Origin: Zafaria cholistanensis
Lineage (GTDB): Bacteria; Actinomycetota; Actinomycetes; Actinomycetales; Micrococcaceae
Assembly (NCBI RefSeq): GCF_008580665.1
Contig: NZ_BKDJ01000001.1
Span: 310,001 to 374,000, forward strand
Length of the DNA stretch: 64,000 nt
Reading direction: 5' to 3'
The translations under genes and the position numbers were made by a program. The notes under the pieces were generated by a model. It did not search any database. It was given only the letters and a program-made list of their open reading frames with translations, and was not told where the DNA came from. This document shows positions 43,620-52,323 of this stretch, piece after piece. The stretch's first letter is position 1. Every line of letters begins with the position of its first letter.

Positions 43620-45119
43620 CTAGGCCTTGCCCTTAGGGCCCCCGCCGGTGTCCGTGCCATCGCTGCCGTCGCTGCCGTCGCTGCCGTCCGTGCTGTCACC
43701 GCCGTCGCCGGTTTCCCCGTCCGCGGAGGCCCCGGTGGAGGGCCCGAAGCCGCCGGCCAGCAGCTTGCCCAGCGCCGCGTCGAGTTCGTCGTCGGAAGCC
43801 TCGGCCAGCGCCCGCCGGGCACCAAACCCCGCCGGATCGTCCAGGTCCTCGGCGGTGGGCATCAGGTCGGGGTGGTCCCAGATGGCGTCGCGGCCCTCGA
43901 CGTCGCGCTCCTGGAGCATCAGTGCCCAGAAGGCGGCGGCCTCGCGCAGGCGGCGCGGGCGCAGCTCCAGGCCCACGAGCGAGGCAAAGGCCTGTTCGGC
44001 CGGTCCTCCGGTGGCGCGGCGGCGCCGGATGGTCTCGCGCAGCGCGGCGGCCGAGGGAAGGTTGCGCGCGGCCGCGGCGACCACCTCATCGACCCAGCCC
44101 TCGATGAGGGCCAGCGCGGTTTCCAGCTTCGCGAGCGCAGCCTCCTGCGCGGCGGTGCGCTGCGGGGCAAACAGCCCCTCGGTGATCGCGCCCTGGAAGG
44201 ATTCGGGGTTCATCGGATCGATGTCCCGGACGGCCTCCTCGATGCGGGAGATGTCGATGTGGATCCCCCGCGCGTACTCCTCGACCAGGCCCACCACGTG
44301 GGCGCGCAGCCACGGCACGCGCAGGAACAGCCGGGTGTGGGCCGCCTCGCGCAGTGCGGCGAAGAGGAGCACCTCCTGCTCGGGCACGTCCAGCCCCGCG
44401 CCGAACGCGGCGACGTTCGCCGGTACGAGGGCGGGGGAGGGCCCGGCCAGCGGCAAACCGATGTCGGTGGCGCCGAGCACGTCCTTGGCCAGGCCGCCCA
44501 CGGCGGTGCCCAGCTGCATGCCGAACATCGCTCCGCCGAGGTTCTGGAACAGTCCCTCCGCGCCGCCGAGCATCGGCCGCATCTGCTCCGGCATCTGGTC
44601 GCGCAGGACGGAGGTGATTGCCTGCCCCACGCTCACGGCGACCGGTTCGGTCAGCGTCTTCCACAGGGGCAGGGTCTTCTCGACCCACTCGGCGCGGCTG
44701 AGCGCCGCGCAGGCGGATCCGTCGGAGGTGAACACGGTGGACTGGTCCAGCCACAGGTCGGCCAGCCGGCCGGCGTCGGCTACGGCTCCGGAGCGGGCGG
44801 GGGTGATGGAGGGGTCATCGCCCGCGGCGGCCTGGCGCGCCGCGTCGCGGGCAAGTTTCCAGTTGACCGGTTCGCCGCCGCCGGAGGCCATCGCGCCCAT
44901 CATGGCCTGGGCCTGGCGGAAGATGGCGGCGAGCGCCTCGGGGTCGGTGGGCAGGCCCATGGCGGCGCCGAAACCCTCCGGGAGGTTCTTGGGGTCGAAC
45001 CCGGGTGGGGTAGCGCCGCCGAAGAGGCCGGAGAACATCTCGGCGAAGGGGTCCTTCTTCCCGGAGTCGTCCGGCTCCTCGGAACCGTCGGAACGATTGC
45101 TTGGGGGAGTGTCAGCCAT
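43620..45119 (-). CDS. DUF2342 zinc-dependent metalloprotease
   Basis: This 499-residue protein matches the DUF2342 family, annotated as zinc-dependent metalloproteases in actinobacteria (Rv3195 type). The family block ALREAAHTRLFLRVPWLR near residue 260 replaces a standard HExxH, and IEGWVDEVV near 340 is also conserved. The middle is rich in helices. The C-terminal 40 residues are a Ser/Asp/Gly tail encoded by a 9-bp repeat (about 43645-43690). The ATG at 45119 has a TAACGT -10 box six bases upstream, so it is probably leaderless. Its substrate is unknown. Confidence 0.82.
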   Translation of the reverse strand: MADTPPSNRSDGSEEPDDSGKKDPFAEMFSGLFGGATPPGFDPKNLPEGFGAAMGLPTDPEALAAIFRQAQAMMGAMASGGGEPVNWKLARDAARQAAAGDDPSITPARSGAVADAGRLADLWLDQSTVFTSDGSACAALSRAEWVEKTLPLWKTLTEPVAVSVGQAITSVLRDQMPEQMRPMLGGAEGLFQNLGGAMFGMQLGTAVGGLAKDVLGATDIGLPLAGPSPALVPANVAAFGAGLDVPEQEVLLFAALREAAHTRLFLRVPWLRAHVVGLVEEYARGIHIDISRIEEAVRDIDPMNPESFQGAITEGLFAPQRTAAQEAALAKLETALALIEGWVDEVVAAAARNLPSAAALRETIRRRRATGGPAEQAFASLVGLELRPRRLREAAAFWALMLQERDVEGRDAIWDHPDLMPTAEDLDDPAGFGARRALAEASDDELDAALGKLLAGGFGPSTGASADGETGDGGDSTDGSDGSDGSDGTDTGGGPKGKA

Positions 45120-45125
45120 GCCTCC

Positions 45126-45131
45126 ACGTTA
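45126..45131 (-). promoter_or_regulatory. -10 box TAACGT of the leaderless DUF2342 gene
   Basis: TAACGT is followed by six bases and the ATG at 45119 on the minus strand. Confidence 0.5.
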
Positions 45132-45295
45132 CCCCGGCGGCCGGTGCGGGCACGGTGTGCAAACTTTCAGTTCGCTGAAGGCACAGCCCGGATCCGGCCC
45201 GGGGCGGAAATGCCGCCGGAAAGCCTTGTAGCCTAGATGGGTCCGCCGGATCGCCCGCCTACCTCCCCGCGGACGGCAGAAGGGAACCCCCTCAG

Positions 45296-46402
45296 GTGCT
45301 AGAGCCCCAACAGTCCAGTCCGCCGCCGCCCGCCGCCGGGCCGCCCGCGCGCGCCGAAAAGTCCGGCCGCGCCAGCAGGACCCTCATGGGGGCCACCACT
45401 GCCGCCGTCGTCCTGGGGTTCGTCGCGCTGGCGCTGCCGGCGCCCTTCGTCGTGGAGTCTCCGGGCCCGGCCATCAACACCCTCGGCAGCGTCGACGGGA
45501 CCGCCGTGATCCGCGTGCAGGGGCACGAAACCTTTCCGACCAGCGGAAGCTTGGACCTGACCACCGTGTACGTCAGCGGGGGGCCGGAACGCGAGGTGTC
45601 CACGTTCGAGGTGCTGCAGGGATGGCTCGACCCGTCCCAGGACGTGCTGCCGGAAGAGGCGGTGTACCGGCGCGGGGTCAGCGGCGAACAGGTCAGCGAA
45701 CAGAACACCCAGGAAATGGCCGACTCCCAGTCCGTCGCGGTGGCCGCCGCGCTCGGCAACCTGGGCATCGCCTACGAACAGAAGCTCTCCGTCGCCGGCC
45801 TGGCCGCCCCGACCAACGAGGGCGTGCTCGGCGTCGGGGACGTGCTCGCCAGCATCGGGGGCACGCCGATCACGGACCTGGCCATGCTGCGCGAGGAGCT
45901 GCAGGCGGCGGGGGACGCGCCGGTGGCCCTGGGGATCGAACGCGGCGGCGAGCCACGTACCGTCGAGGCCGCGACCACGGCGGGCGAGGACGGGCAGCGC
46001 CAACTCGGCGTGTACCTGCAGACCACCTACGACTTCCCGTTCCAGGTCAGCTTCGACCTGGACAACGTGGGCGGGCCCAGTGCCGGCATGATGTTCGCGC
46101 TCGGGGTGGTGGACACGCTGACCCCAGGCGAACTCACCGGCGGCAGGCACTTCGCCGGTACGGGCACGATCGATGCCGACGGCAACGTCGGGGCCATCGG
46201 GGGCATCGCCCAAAAGATGGCCGGCGCCCGTTCGCTCGGCGCCGAGTACTTCCTGGCCCCCGCCGAAAACTGCGCTGCCGTGGCGGGCCGCATCCCCGAC
46301 GGGCTCACGGTGTTGAAGGTCGCGACGCTGGCGGAGGCGCGCGCCGCGGTGGAGGGTGTCGCCGCCGGGAAGGACGCCGCCTCGCTGCCGGCCTGCCCAT
46401 GA
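45296..46402 (+). CDS. Membrane-anchored PDZ-Lon-like (S16) protease
   Basis: This 368-residue protein has one N-terminal membrane segment (about 30-52), an external PDZ domain (about 165-235, GVLGVGDVLASIGGTPI) and a C-terminal Lon-type proteolytic domain. The catalytic Ser is in GGPSAGMMFALG near residue 262 and the Lys in GGIAQKMAGA near 307. It lacks an ATPase domain. It would cut proteins on the outer face of the membrane, with the PDZ domain choosing targets. The start is GTG at 45296 with AAGGGA upstream. The UPF0182 gene follows on the same strand. Confidence 0.88.
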   Translation: MLEPQQSSPPPPAAGPPARAEKSGRASRTLMGATTAAVVLGFVALALPAPFVVESPGPAINTLGSVDGTAVIRVQGHETFPTSGSLDLTTVYVSGGPEREVSTFEVLQGWLDPSQDVLPEEAVYRRGVSGEQVSEQNTQEMADSQSVAVAAALGNLGIAYEQKLSVAGLAAPTNEGVLGVGDVLASIGGTPITDLAMLREELQAAGDAPVALGIERGGEPRTVEAATTAGEDGQRQLGVYLQTTYDFPFQVSFDLDNVGGPSAGMMFALGVVDTLTPGELTGGRHFAGTGTIDADGNVGAIGGIAQKMAGARSLGAEYFLAPAENCAAVAGRIPDGLTVLKVATLAEARAAVEGVAAGKDAASLPACP

Positions 46403-46432
46403 TTTCCAGTCGCTGCCTATGATTCCTAGTCA
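46393..46432 (+). repeat. 20-bp direct repeat at the protease gene end
   Basis: CTGCCCATGATTTCCAGTCG at 46393-46412 recurs with four changes at 46413-46432. The first copy contains the stop codon of the S16 protease gene. Confidence 0.7.
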
Positions 46433-46486
46433 CGATCGCCTTACGATCGGCGTCCCCGAATGTCTTTTTCGGTGCTGCGGCCGCCG

Positions 46487-46518
46487 CCAAGGCAGAATGG
46501 TCCCAAGCCGTGCCTTGG
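46487..46518 (+). other. Leader hairpin upstream of the UPF0182 gene
   Basis: CCAAGGCA at 46487-46494 and TGCCTTGG at 46511-46518 are perfect 8-bp arms around a 16-nt loop, 40 bp before the GTG start. It may be a leader structure. No function can be assigned. Confidence 0.4.
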
Positions 46519-46557
46519 CCGGGCGGCAAAACCCGTTTACGACGATGAGGTTGAAGA

Positions 46558-49536
46558 GTGAGTTTCGGATCTGACAGTCCCTTCGGTGGGCGCCCCCAAG
46601 GCCCCGGCGGCGAGAACGGGACCCAACCCCCGCGCCGCCCGTCCCCGCTGCTGCCCACGATCGTGGCAATTGGTGTCCTGGTGGCGGCCTTCGTGGTCTT
46701 CGCGAACGTCTACGCAGATATCCTCTGGTACGACCAGTTGGGTTTCACCTCGGTGTTCTGGATGGAGAACCTGACCAAGGCCGCGTTGTTTGTCGCGGCC
46801 TTCCTGCTGATGGCCGGCGCCGTCTGGGTCAGCCTGCGGGTGGCCTTCCGGACCCGCCCGGTCTATGCACCCGACATCCAGACGCGGGACAGCCTGCACC
46901 GCTACCAGTCGCAACTGGAGCCGATCCGGCGGCTGCTCATGGTCGGCATCCCGGTGGTGCTCGGTGCGTTCGCCGCCGCGGCGGTGACCTCCCAGTGGAA
47001 GGAAGCGCTGCTTTTCTTCAACCAGGTTCCGGTGGGCCAGACCGATCCCGTCTTCGGGATGGACCTGAGCTTTTATCTGAACACCCTCCCGTTCCTGGGA
47101 TTGGTGGTGGGGTACCTGGTGTCGGTGGTGCTCATTTCGGGGATCGCCGGACTCCTTACCCATTACCTCTACGGCGGCATCCGCATCGAGGAGCGCGGCG
47201 GCGTCTTCATCAGCAAGGCCGCGCGCGTCCACATCGCCGTCGCCGTTGCCCTGTTCCTGCTGCTGCAGGCAGCCAACTACTGGCTTGACCGCTTCGCCAC
47301 GCTGAACAACCAGGGCGGCCGCGTCGCCGGCGCGCTTTACACCGACGTCAACGCCGTCATCCCCACCAAGACGATCCTGGCCGTCGCGGCGATCCTGGTA
47401 GCGATCCTCTTCATCATCGGCGCCATCCTCGGGCGGTGGAAGCTGCCGCTGGTCGGCAGCGCCATGCTCGTGGTGACCGCGGTGGTCGCCGGCGGCATCT
47501 ACCCGTTCATCGTCCAGCAGTACCAGGTCCGCCCGTCCGAGAAGTCGATGGAACGCGAGTACATCGCCCACAACATCAACATGACGCGGGCCGCCTACGG
47601 CCTTTCCGAACTCGAGGTGACGCCCTACAACGCCACCGTCGACGCGCAGAAGAACGCCCTGGCCCAGGACCGCGCCACCACCACGAACATCCGCCTGCTG
47701 GACCCGAACCTCGTCTCCGACGCGTTCGCCCAGCTGGAGCAGTTCCGCACCTACTACAAGTTCACGGACACGCTGAACGTGGACCGCTACGACGTCGACG
47801 GCAAGACGGAAGACACGGTCATCGCCGTCCGCGAGGTCAGCGTGGACACCACCGAGAGCTGGGTCAACCAGCACATCACCTACACCCATGGCTACGGCGT
47901 GGTCGCCGCCTACGGCGCCAAGGTGGCCTCCGGCGGCCGTCCCGACTTCATGCTCAAGGGCATTCCGACCGCCGGCGTGCTCGGCAGCGACAGCACCTAC
48001 GAGCCACGCATCTACTTCGGCGAGTACTCGCCCGAATACTCGATTGTCGGCGGCCCCGAGGGCTGGGAGCCGCGCGAGCTGGACCGCCCGCAGAGCGGCA
48101 CCGAGGGCGAGGACACCCGCAACACCTTCAACGGCAACGGCGGACCCAGCGTGGGCAACCAGTTCAACCGCCTGGTCTATGCGATGAAGTTCGGCTCCAC
48201 CGACCTGCTGCTCTCCGACGCGATCAACTCCGAGTCGCAGATCCTCTACGACCGCACCCCCAAGGAGCGCGTCGAGAAGGTCGCCCCGTACCTGACGGTG
48301 GACTCGAACGCCTACCCGGCCATCGTGGACGGCCGCGTCAAGTGGATCGTCGATGCCTACACCACCAGCGACAACTACCCGTACTCCACTGCCGAGCAGC
48401 TGGAGTCGGCGGTGACCGACTCGCTCACCGGAGGCACCCGCGCCAGCGCCCTCACCGGCGAGGTCAACTACATCCGCAACTCCGTCAAGGCCACCGTGGA
48501 CGCCTACGACGGCTCCGTCACGCTGTATGCGTGGGAGCCGGAGGAACCGCTGCTGCAGGCCTGGCAGAAGGCCTTCCCGAACACCATCAAGCCGTATGCG
48601 GAAATGTCCGCCCAGCTGATGGACCACGTGCGCTACCCGGAGGACCTCTTCAAGGTCCAGCGCGAGCTGCTCGGCCAGTACCACGTCACGGAGCCGGACA
48701 GCTTCTACGACTCGAACGACGCGTGGGCGGTCCCGAACGACCCGACCCAGTCCAACGCCGCGGTCAAGCAGCCTCCGTACTACCTGTCGCTGAAGATGCC
48801 GACCCAGGAGGCTGAAACCTTCTCCCTGACTTCGACGTTCATCCCGCAGACGGCCACCGGGGGGCAGCAGCGCAACGTGCTGTTCGGCTTCCTGTCCGCC
48901 GAGGCCGACGCCGGCACCGGCGAGGACGGGGTGAAGGCCGAGGGCTACGGCACCCTGCGCCTGCTGGAGCTGCCGCGCTCCACCGTGGTTCCCGGACCCG
49001 GACAGGCGCAGCAGAACTTCGACTCCAACACCGAAGTCTCCACCCAGCTGAACCTCCTGCGCCAGGGGGCCTCGACGGTCAAGAACGGCAACCTGCTCTC
49101 GCTGCCCGTGGGCGGCGGCATCCTGTACGTGCAGCCTGTCTACGTCCAGTCCACGGGGCAGACCGCCTACCCGACGCTGCGCAAGGTGCTGGTGTCCTTC
49201 GGCGACGAGGTCGGCTTCGCCGACACCCTCTCCGACGCCCTGGACCAGCTCTTCAAGGGCTCCTCGGGTGCGGTCACCAGCGAGGACCCGGGCGCGGCCC
49301 CGGACGCCGGAGGCGGCCCGGCGGTTCCCGAATCCGCCCAGCAGCGGCTTGCGGAGGCGCTGGAGGCGGCCAACGAGGCCATCCAGGCCGGCCAGGCCGC
49401 GCTCGCCGCGAGCGACTTCGCCAAGTACGGCGAAGAGCAGCGGAAGCTGCAGCAGGCCATCGAGGACGCGCTGGCCGCGGAGGAGGAGATCGCCGCGGCC
49501 AGCGGCGAAACCCCCGCTCCGCCCGCCGGGCAGTAG
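46558..49536 (+). CDS. UPF0182 family large membrane protein
   Basis: This 992-residue protein belongs to UPF0182, conserved across actinobacteria (Rv3193c type) and of unknown function. Seven hydrophobic segments lie in the first 320 residues, starting with [18 protein letters not shown] near residue 32. A large external domain follows, including VDRYDVDGK and the conserved [11 protein letters not shown]-like stretch [15 protein letters not shown]. The last 90 residues are Ala/Glu-rich and helical. The start is GTG at 46558 with GAGG seven bases upstream. It follows the S16 protease gene, a pairing seen in other actinobacteria. Confidence 0.9.
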   Translation: MSFGSDSPFGGRPQGPGGENGTQPPRRPSPLLPTIVAIGVLVAAFVVFANVYADILWYDQLGFTSVFWMENLTKAALFVAAFLLMAGAVWVSLRVAFRTRPVYAPDIQTRDSLHRYQSQLEPIRRLLMVGIPVVLGAFAAAAVTSQWKEALLFFNQVPVGQTDPVFGMDLSFYLNTLPFLGLVVGYLVSVVLISGIAGLLTHYLYGGIRIEERGGVFISKAARVHIAVAVALFLLLQAANYWLDRFATLNNQGGRVAGALYTDVNAVIPTKTILAVAAILVAILFIIGAILGRWKLPLVGSAMLVVTAVVAGGIYPFIVQQYQVRPSEKSMEREYIAHNINMTRAAYGLSELEVTPYNATVDAQKNALAQDRATTTNIRLLDPNLVSDAFAQLEQFRTYYKFTDTLNVDRYDVDGKTEDTVIAVREVSVDTTESWVNQHITYTHGYGVVAAYGAKVASGGRPDFMLKGIPTAGVLGSDSTYEPRIYFGEYSPEYSIVGGPEGWEPRELDRPQSGTEGEDTRNTFNGNGGPSVGNQFNRLVYAMKFGSTDLLLSDAINSESQILYDRTPKERVEKVAPYLTVDSNAYPAIVDGRVKWIVDAYTTSDNYPYSTAEQLESAVTDSLTGGTRASALTGEVNYIRNSVKATVDAYDGSVTLYAWEPEEPLLQAWQKAFPNTIKPYAEMSAQLMDHVRYPEDLFKVQRELLGQYHVTEPDSFYDSNDAWAVPNDPTQSNAAVKQPPYYLSLKMPTQEAETFSLTSTFIPQTATGGQQRNVLFGFLSAEADAGTGEDGVKAEGYGTLRLLELPRSTVVPGPGQAQQNFDSNTEVSTQLNLLRQGASTVKNGNLLSLPVGGGILYVQPVYVQSTGQTAYPTLRKVLVSFGDEVGFADTLSDALDQLFKGSSGAVTSEDPGAAPDAGGGPAVPESAQQRLAEALEAANEAIQAGQAALAASDFAKYGEEQRKLQQAIEDALAAEEEIAAASGETPAPPAGQ

Positions 49537-49584
49537 GCCCCGGAACGGGCCCCGAAGCACCGATTTCACGTTTCCGCCCCCGGT

Positions 49585-49603
49585 GTGAGAGGATTGATCT
49601 CAC
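49585..49603 (+). other. Small inverted repeat just before the tRNA
   Basis: GTGAGA at 49585-49590 and TCTCAC at 49598-49603 flank a 7-nt loop and end two bases before the tRNA. It may form in the precursor and affect 5' trimming. Weak call. Confidence 0.3.
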
Positions 49604-49605
49604 GC

Positions 49606-49679
49606 CGCGGGGTGGAGCAGTTCGGTAGCTCGCCGGGCTCATAACCCGGAGGTCAGAGGTTCAAATCCTCTCCCCGCAA
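49606..49679 (+). tRNA. Initiator tRNA-fMet (anticodon CAU)
   Basis: The 74-nt cloverleaf has acceptor arms CGCGGGG and CCCCGCA plus discriminator A, anticodon loop CTCATAA with CAU, and a T arm AGAGG-TTCAAAT-CCTCT. Two initiator hallmarks are visible: a C1-A72 mismatch at the end of the acceptor stem and three G-C pairs next to the anticodon loop. The CCA end is not encoded. Confidence 0.93.
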
Positions 49680-49686
49680 CGAGAAG

Positions 49687-49722
49687 AAGGCCCCCGACCT
49701 GGGAAACCAGGTCGGGGGCCTT
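49687..49722. terminator. Terminator after the initiator tRNA
   Basis: Perfect 16-bp arms at 49687-49702 and 49707-49722 enclose a GAAA tetraloop. The hairpin starts eight bases after the tRNA. Confidence 0.85.
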
Positions 49723-49728
49723 CGGCGT

Positions 49729-49783
49729 TCCCCGACGCTTCCGGCAGTCCCCACGCTTCCGGAAGTCCCCACGCTTCCGGCGC
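49729..49783. repeat. 18-bp tandem repeat, 3 copies
   Basis: TCCCCACGCTTCCGGAAG at 49748-49765 is flanked by diverged copies at 49729-49747 and 49766-49783, just after the tRNA terminator. Confidence 0.75.
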
Positions 49784-49811
49784 TCCCAGGGGCGTGCGCC
49801 GGTGTTTGCGC

Positions 49812-49947
49812 GGGCCTGAAGCGGAACCGGGCCTAGAGCGGAACCGGGCCTGGAGCGGAACCGGGCCTGGAGCGGAACCGGGCCTGGAGCGGAACCGGGC
49901 CTGGAGCGGAACCGGGCCTGGAGCGGAACCGGGCCTGGAGCGGAACG
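49812..49947. repeat. 17-bp tandem repeat, 8 copies
   Basis: Eight units of GGGCCTGGAGCGGAACC start at 49812, 49829, 49846, 49863, 49880, 49897, 49914 and 49931. Units 3 to 7 are identical. The period is not a multiple of three, so open frames across it are an artefact. With the 18-bp repeats and the terminator it makes up most of the 334-bp gap between the tRNA and the ADP-ribosylglycohydrolase-like gene; no gene was seen there. Confidence 0.95.
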
Positions 49948-50013
49948 GGGCCTCCGGGACGGGGTCCGGGGCGGGAGGGATCCCGCCCCGGACCCCCGTG
50001 GGGGACCGTCTTC

Positions 50014-50934
50014 CTAGCCGAGGATGACCCTGGTCCAGCGGGCGGCCAGCTCGGCGATGACCGGGCCTTCCGGCGCCGTTTCCCAACCCGGGGGCACCGC
50101 AGCGGTTCCCAGGGCGGCGGCCACCACGATGCCCGCCAGTGCGGCACTGCCTGCCGGAGCGCCGGCCCCGGCCACCGCGAAGGCCTCCGCCGGCTCCAGG
50201 GATGTGTCGGCCAGGGCCGCTGCGGCTGCCCTTGCCGCGCCGTGGACGGCCGCCCACGCGGTTCCCGCGGAATCCTCCCCAGCCGGCTCCCCGAGCGCAG
50301 CCAGTTCCCCGAGCGCAGCCAGTTCCCCGAGCGCAGCCAGGGCCGCCGCGCGTCCGTCCAGCGCCGCCCGGACCAGGCGTGCCGCAGCCGCGGCGGCCTC
50401 CCATGCGGCGGGGGAGCCGTGCGTGAGTACCGCCGCGTCCACGGCCAGCTTCGTGGTGGTTTCCGTAGTCACGAGCGGCAGCAGGGCGATGCCGGCGGCG
50501 CGGGCCAGCACGCCGGGGCCGTCGGCCTGCCCGGCCGGCGGGTGCGAGGTGGTGCCCATCGCGGACGCGGACAGGCCCGCGACGTTGGCGGGATCGCCCG
50601 GCTCGGTGCCGGCCGCCAGGGCCGGGCCGAAGGCCTCGTCGATCCACCGCGGCAGCGGCTCCGGGGCGCCGTCCGGGAAGGCACCGGTCACTGCGCGGTG
50701 CCAGCGCAGGCCGGCGAGCCACATGCAGGCGGCCTCGTCGGCGGCAATGCCGTCGTTGGCCCATTCCAGGGCTTCAAGCAGGCCGTCGAGGAGGAAGAGC
50801 TGGAGGGAGGCCTCGGCGCCGGGGCGGGGGCCGGGCCGCGGGGCGGCTGCCGTCGCGGCCAGCACCGCCAGGACGCGGTCGGGGAACTCGGGGGTCGGGA
50901 ATGCGGGGGTCGCGGATGCGGGAGTTTCGGTCAC
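50014..50934 (-). CDS. Degenerate ADP-ribosylglycohydrolase-like protein
   Basis: This 306-residue protein aligns with the ADP-ribosylglycohydrolase family: SLQLFLLDGLLEALEWANDG near residue 43 matches the segment after the first metal motif, then LRWHRAVTG, LTHGSPAAW near 170, and a C-terminal AALAGIVVAAALGTAAVPPGW. The acidic metal ligands are missing: the usual SDDTQ is EASLQ, and the usual GDxDT is GAGAPAGS. The opening GDALG segment is also absent. It is therefore probably inactive as a hydrolase. An 18-bp in-frame repeat encodes ALGELA three times. The start is GTG at 50934 with no ribosome site. Confidence 0.65.
   Translation of the reverse strand: MTETPASATPAFPTPEFPDRVLAVLAATAAAPRPGPRPGAEASLQLFLLDGLLEALEWANDGIAADEAACMWLAGLRWHRAVTGAFPDGAPEPLPRWIDEAFGPALAAGTEPGDPANVAGLSASAMGTTSHPPAGQADGPGVLARAAGIALLPLVTTETTTKLAVDAAVLTHGSPAAWEAAAAAARLVRAALDGRAAALAALGELAALGELAALGEPAGEDSAGTAWAAVHGAARAAAAALADTSLEPAEAFAVAGAGAPAGSAALAGIVVAAALGTAAVPPGWETAPEGPVIAELAARWTRVILG
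50288..50341. repeat. In-frame 18-bp repeat, 3 copies
   Basis: TCCCCGAGCGCAGCCAGT occurs at 50288, 50306 and 50324 inside the ADP-ribosylglycohydrolase-like gene. Confidence 0.85.
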
Positions 50935-50936
50935 CG

Positions 50937-51008
50937 GAAAAGTTTAGGCCGCCTGAAAAGTCCAGGCCGCCAGAAAAGTCCAGGCCGCCAGAAAAGTCCA
51001 GGCCGCGG
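50937..51008. repeat. 18-bp tandem repeat, 4 copies
   Basis: GAAAAGTCCAGGCCGCCA units start at 50937, 50955, 50973 and 50991; the middle two are identical. The array abuts the start codon of the ADP-ribosylglycohydrolase-like gene and occupies its whole promoter-proximal region. The A-rich part of each unit is the only AT-rich sequence nearby. Confidence 0.9.
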
Positions 51009-51143
51009 GCCCCGGGCAGGGCGAGGCGGGGACGGAAACCGGCGGGACGCCGGGTGGGATCCGTGGGGACGCCGGACGGGGGCCCGGCCTCCGGGCCCGG
51101 CTCCGTGCCCCACCTCCGTGTCCCGACTGTCGGAGCACCCCGG

Positions 51144-51149
51144 TAGGGT
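51144..51149 (+). promoter_or_regulatory. -10 box TAGGGT before sbcD
   Basis: TAGGGT ends seven bases before the ATG at 51157. AGGG within it could also act as a weak ribosome site. Confidence 0.45.
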
Positions 51150-51156
51150 TGGCCGC

Positions 51157-52323
51157 ATGCGATTGCTGCACACCTCCGACTGGCATTTGGGCCGCTCCTT
51201 CCATGGCGCGGGCCTGCTCGACGCGCAGCGCGGGTTCGCCGACGCCCTGGTGGAGACCGTCCTGGAACATTCCGTGGACGTGGTCCTCGTGGCCGGCGAC
51301 GTGTACGACCGCGCCCTTCCCGGAGTGGACGTCGTCACCCTGTTCGACGAAACCCTGGTGCGCCTGCGGGAGGCCGGGGCGCAGGTGGTGGTGACCAGCG
51401 GCAACCATGATTCCGCGACGCGGCTGGGGTTTGGCGGACGGCTCTTCGCTGCCGCCGGGCTGCACCTGCGCACCCGGGTCGAGGACCTGGACAGGCCGGC
51501 GCTGTTCCATGGAGAAGGCTTTGACGTGGCCGTATACGGCCTGCCCTACCTGGAGCCGCGCATGGTGGCGGCCCGGCTCGGTGCCGGGGAGCCCCGTCAC
51601 CCGGCCGTGGTCGCCGCGGCCCTGGACCGCGTCCGCGCGGACCTGCGCCAGCGCCGCGCCGATGCGGACCGGCCCGTGCACTCGCTGGTCATGGCGCACG
51701 TTTTCGCGGCCGGGGGCATTCCGGCGGAGAGCGAGCGGGAACTGAGCATGGGCGGGTTGGACGCCGTTCCGGTGCCCTACTTCGAGGACTTCGACTACGC
51801 GGCGCTGGGCCACCTGCACGGCCGGCAACGGCTGGCCGAGTCGGTCCGCTACTGCGGATCCCCCCTGCCGTACTCCTTCGGGGAAGCCGGCCAGTCCAAG
51901 GGAGGCCTGCTGGTGGACTTCGACGCCGGCGGGCTCCACTCGGTGCGGGCGGTCGAATGGCCGTGCCCGCAGCCGCTGGCCGTGCTGCGCGGGGACTTGG
52001 GGGAACTCCTGGCCGATCCGGAACTCGCCTGGGCGGAAACCGCGTGGTGCCAGATCACGCTCACCGACACTGACCGTCCGGCACGGGCCATGGAACGCCT
52101 GCGCGAGCGGTTCCCGGAGACCCTGGTGCTGCACTTCGATCCCCAGGGGCGCAAGGAGGAGCCGGAGCGCAGCTACGGCGAACGCCTCGCCCAGGCGCGG
52201 AACCCGTTGGAGGTCTGCTGCGGGTTCGTCGAGCACGTGCGCCAGCGCGGGACCGACGAGGCGGAGTCGGGACTGCTCGTGGAGGTACTGGCCGAAGCCG
52301 CGTCCGAGGCGGTGTCCCGATGA
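51157..52323 (+). CDS. sbcD: SbcD exonuclease subunit (Mre11-like)
   Basis: This 388-residue nuclease works with SbcC to open hairpins and protein-blocked ends. The phosphoesterase motifs are complete: TSDWHLGRSF near residue 6, VLVAGDVYDRA near 46, TSGNHDS near 85, MAHVFAAGG near 184 and LGHLHGRQ near 216. The stop codon overlaps the sbcC start as ATGA, so both are made together. Confidence 0.95.
   Translation: MRLLHTSDWHLGRSFHGAGLLDAQRGFADALVETVLEHSVDVVLVAGDVYDRALPGVDVVTLFDETLVRLREAGAQVVVTSGNHDSATRLGFGGRLFAAAGLHLRTRVEDLDRPALFHGEGFDVAVYGLPYLEPRMVAARLGAGEPRHPAVVAAALDRVRADLRQRRADADRPVHSLVMAHVFAAGGIPAESERELSMGGLDAVPVPYFEDFDYAALGHLHGRQRLAESVRYCGSPLPYSFGEAGQSKGGLLVDFDAGGLHSVRAVEWPCPQPLAVLRGDLGELLADPELAWAETAWCQITLTDTDRPARAMERLRERFPETLVLHFDPQGRKEEPERSYGERLAQARNPLEVCCGFVEHVRQRGTDEAESGLLVEVLAEAASEAVSR

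Noticed and set aside
49812-49947. CRISPR-like array
   Set aside because: Direct tandem copies without spacers and no cas genes.
49661-50764. Long minus-strand open frame covering the tRNA terminator and the 17-bp array
   Set aside because: The 17-bp period reads through all three frames, giving repetitive VPLQARFRSRPGSAPG-type sequence. The conserved protein on this strand is in another frame at 50014-50934.
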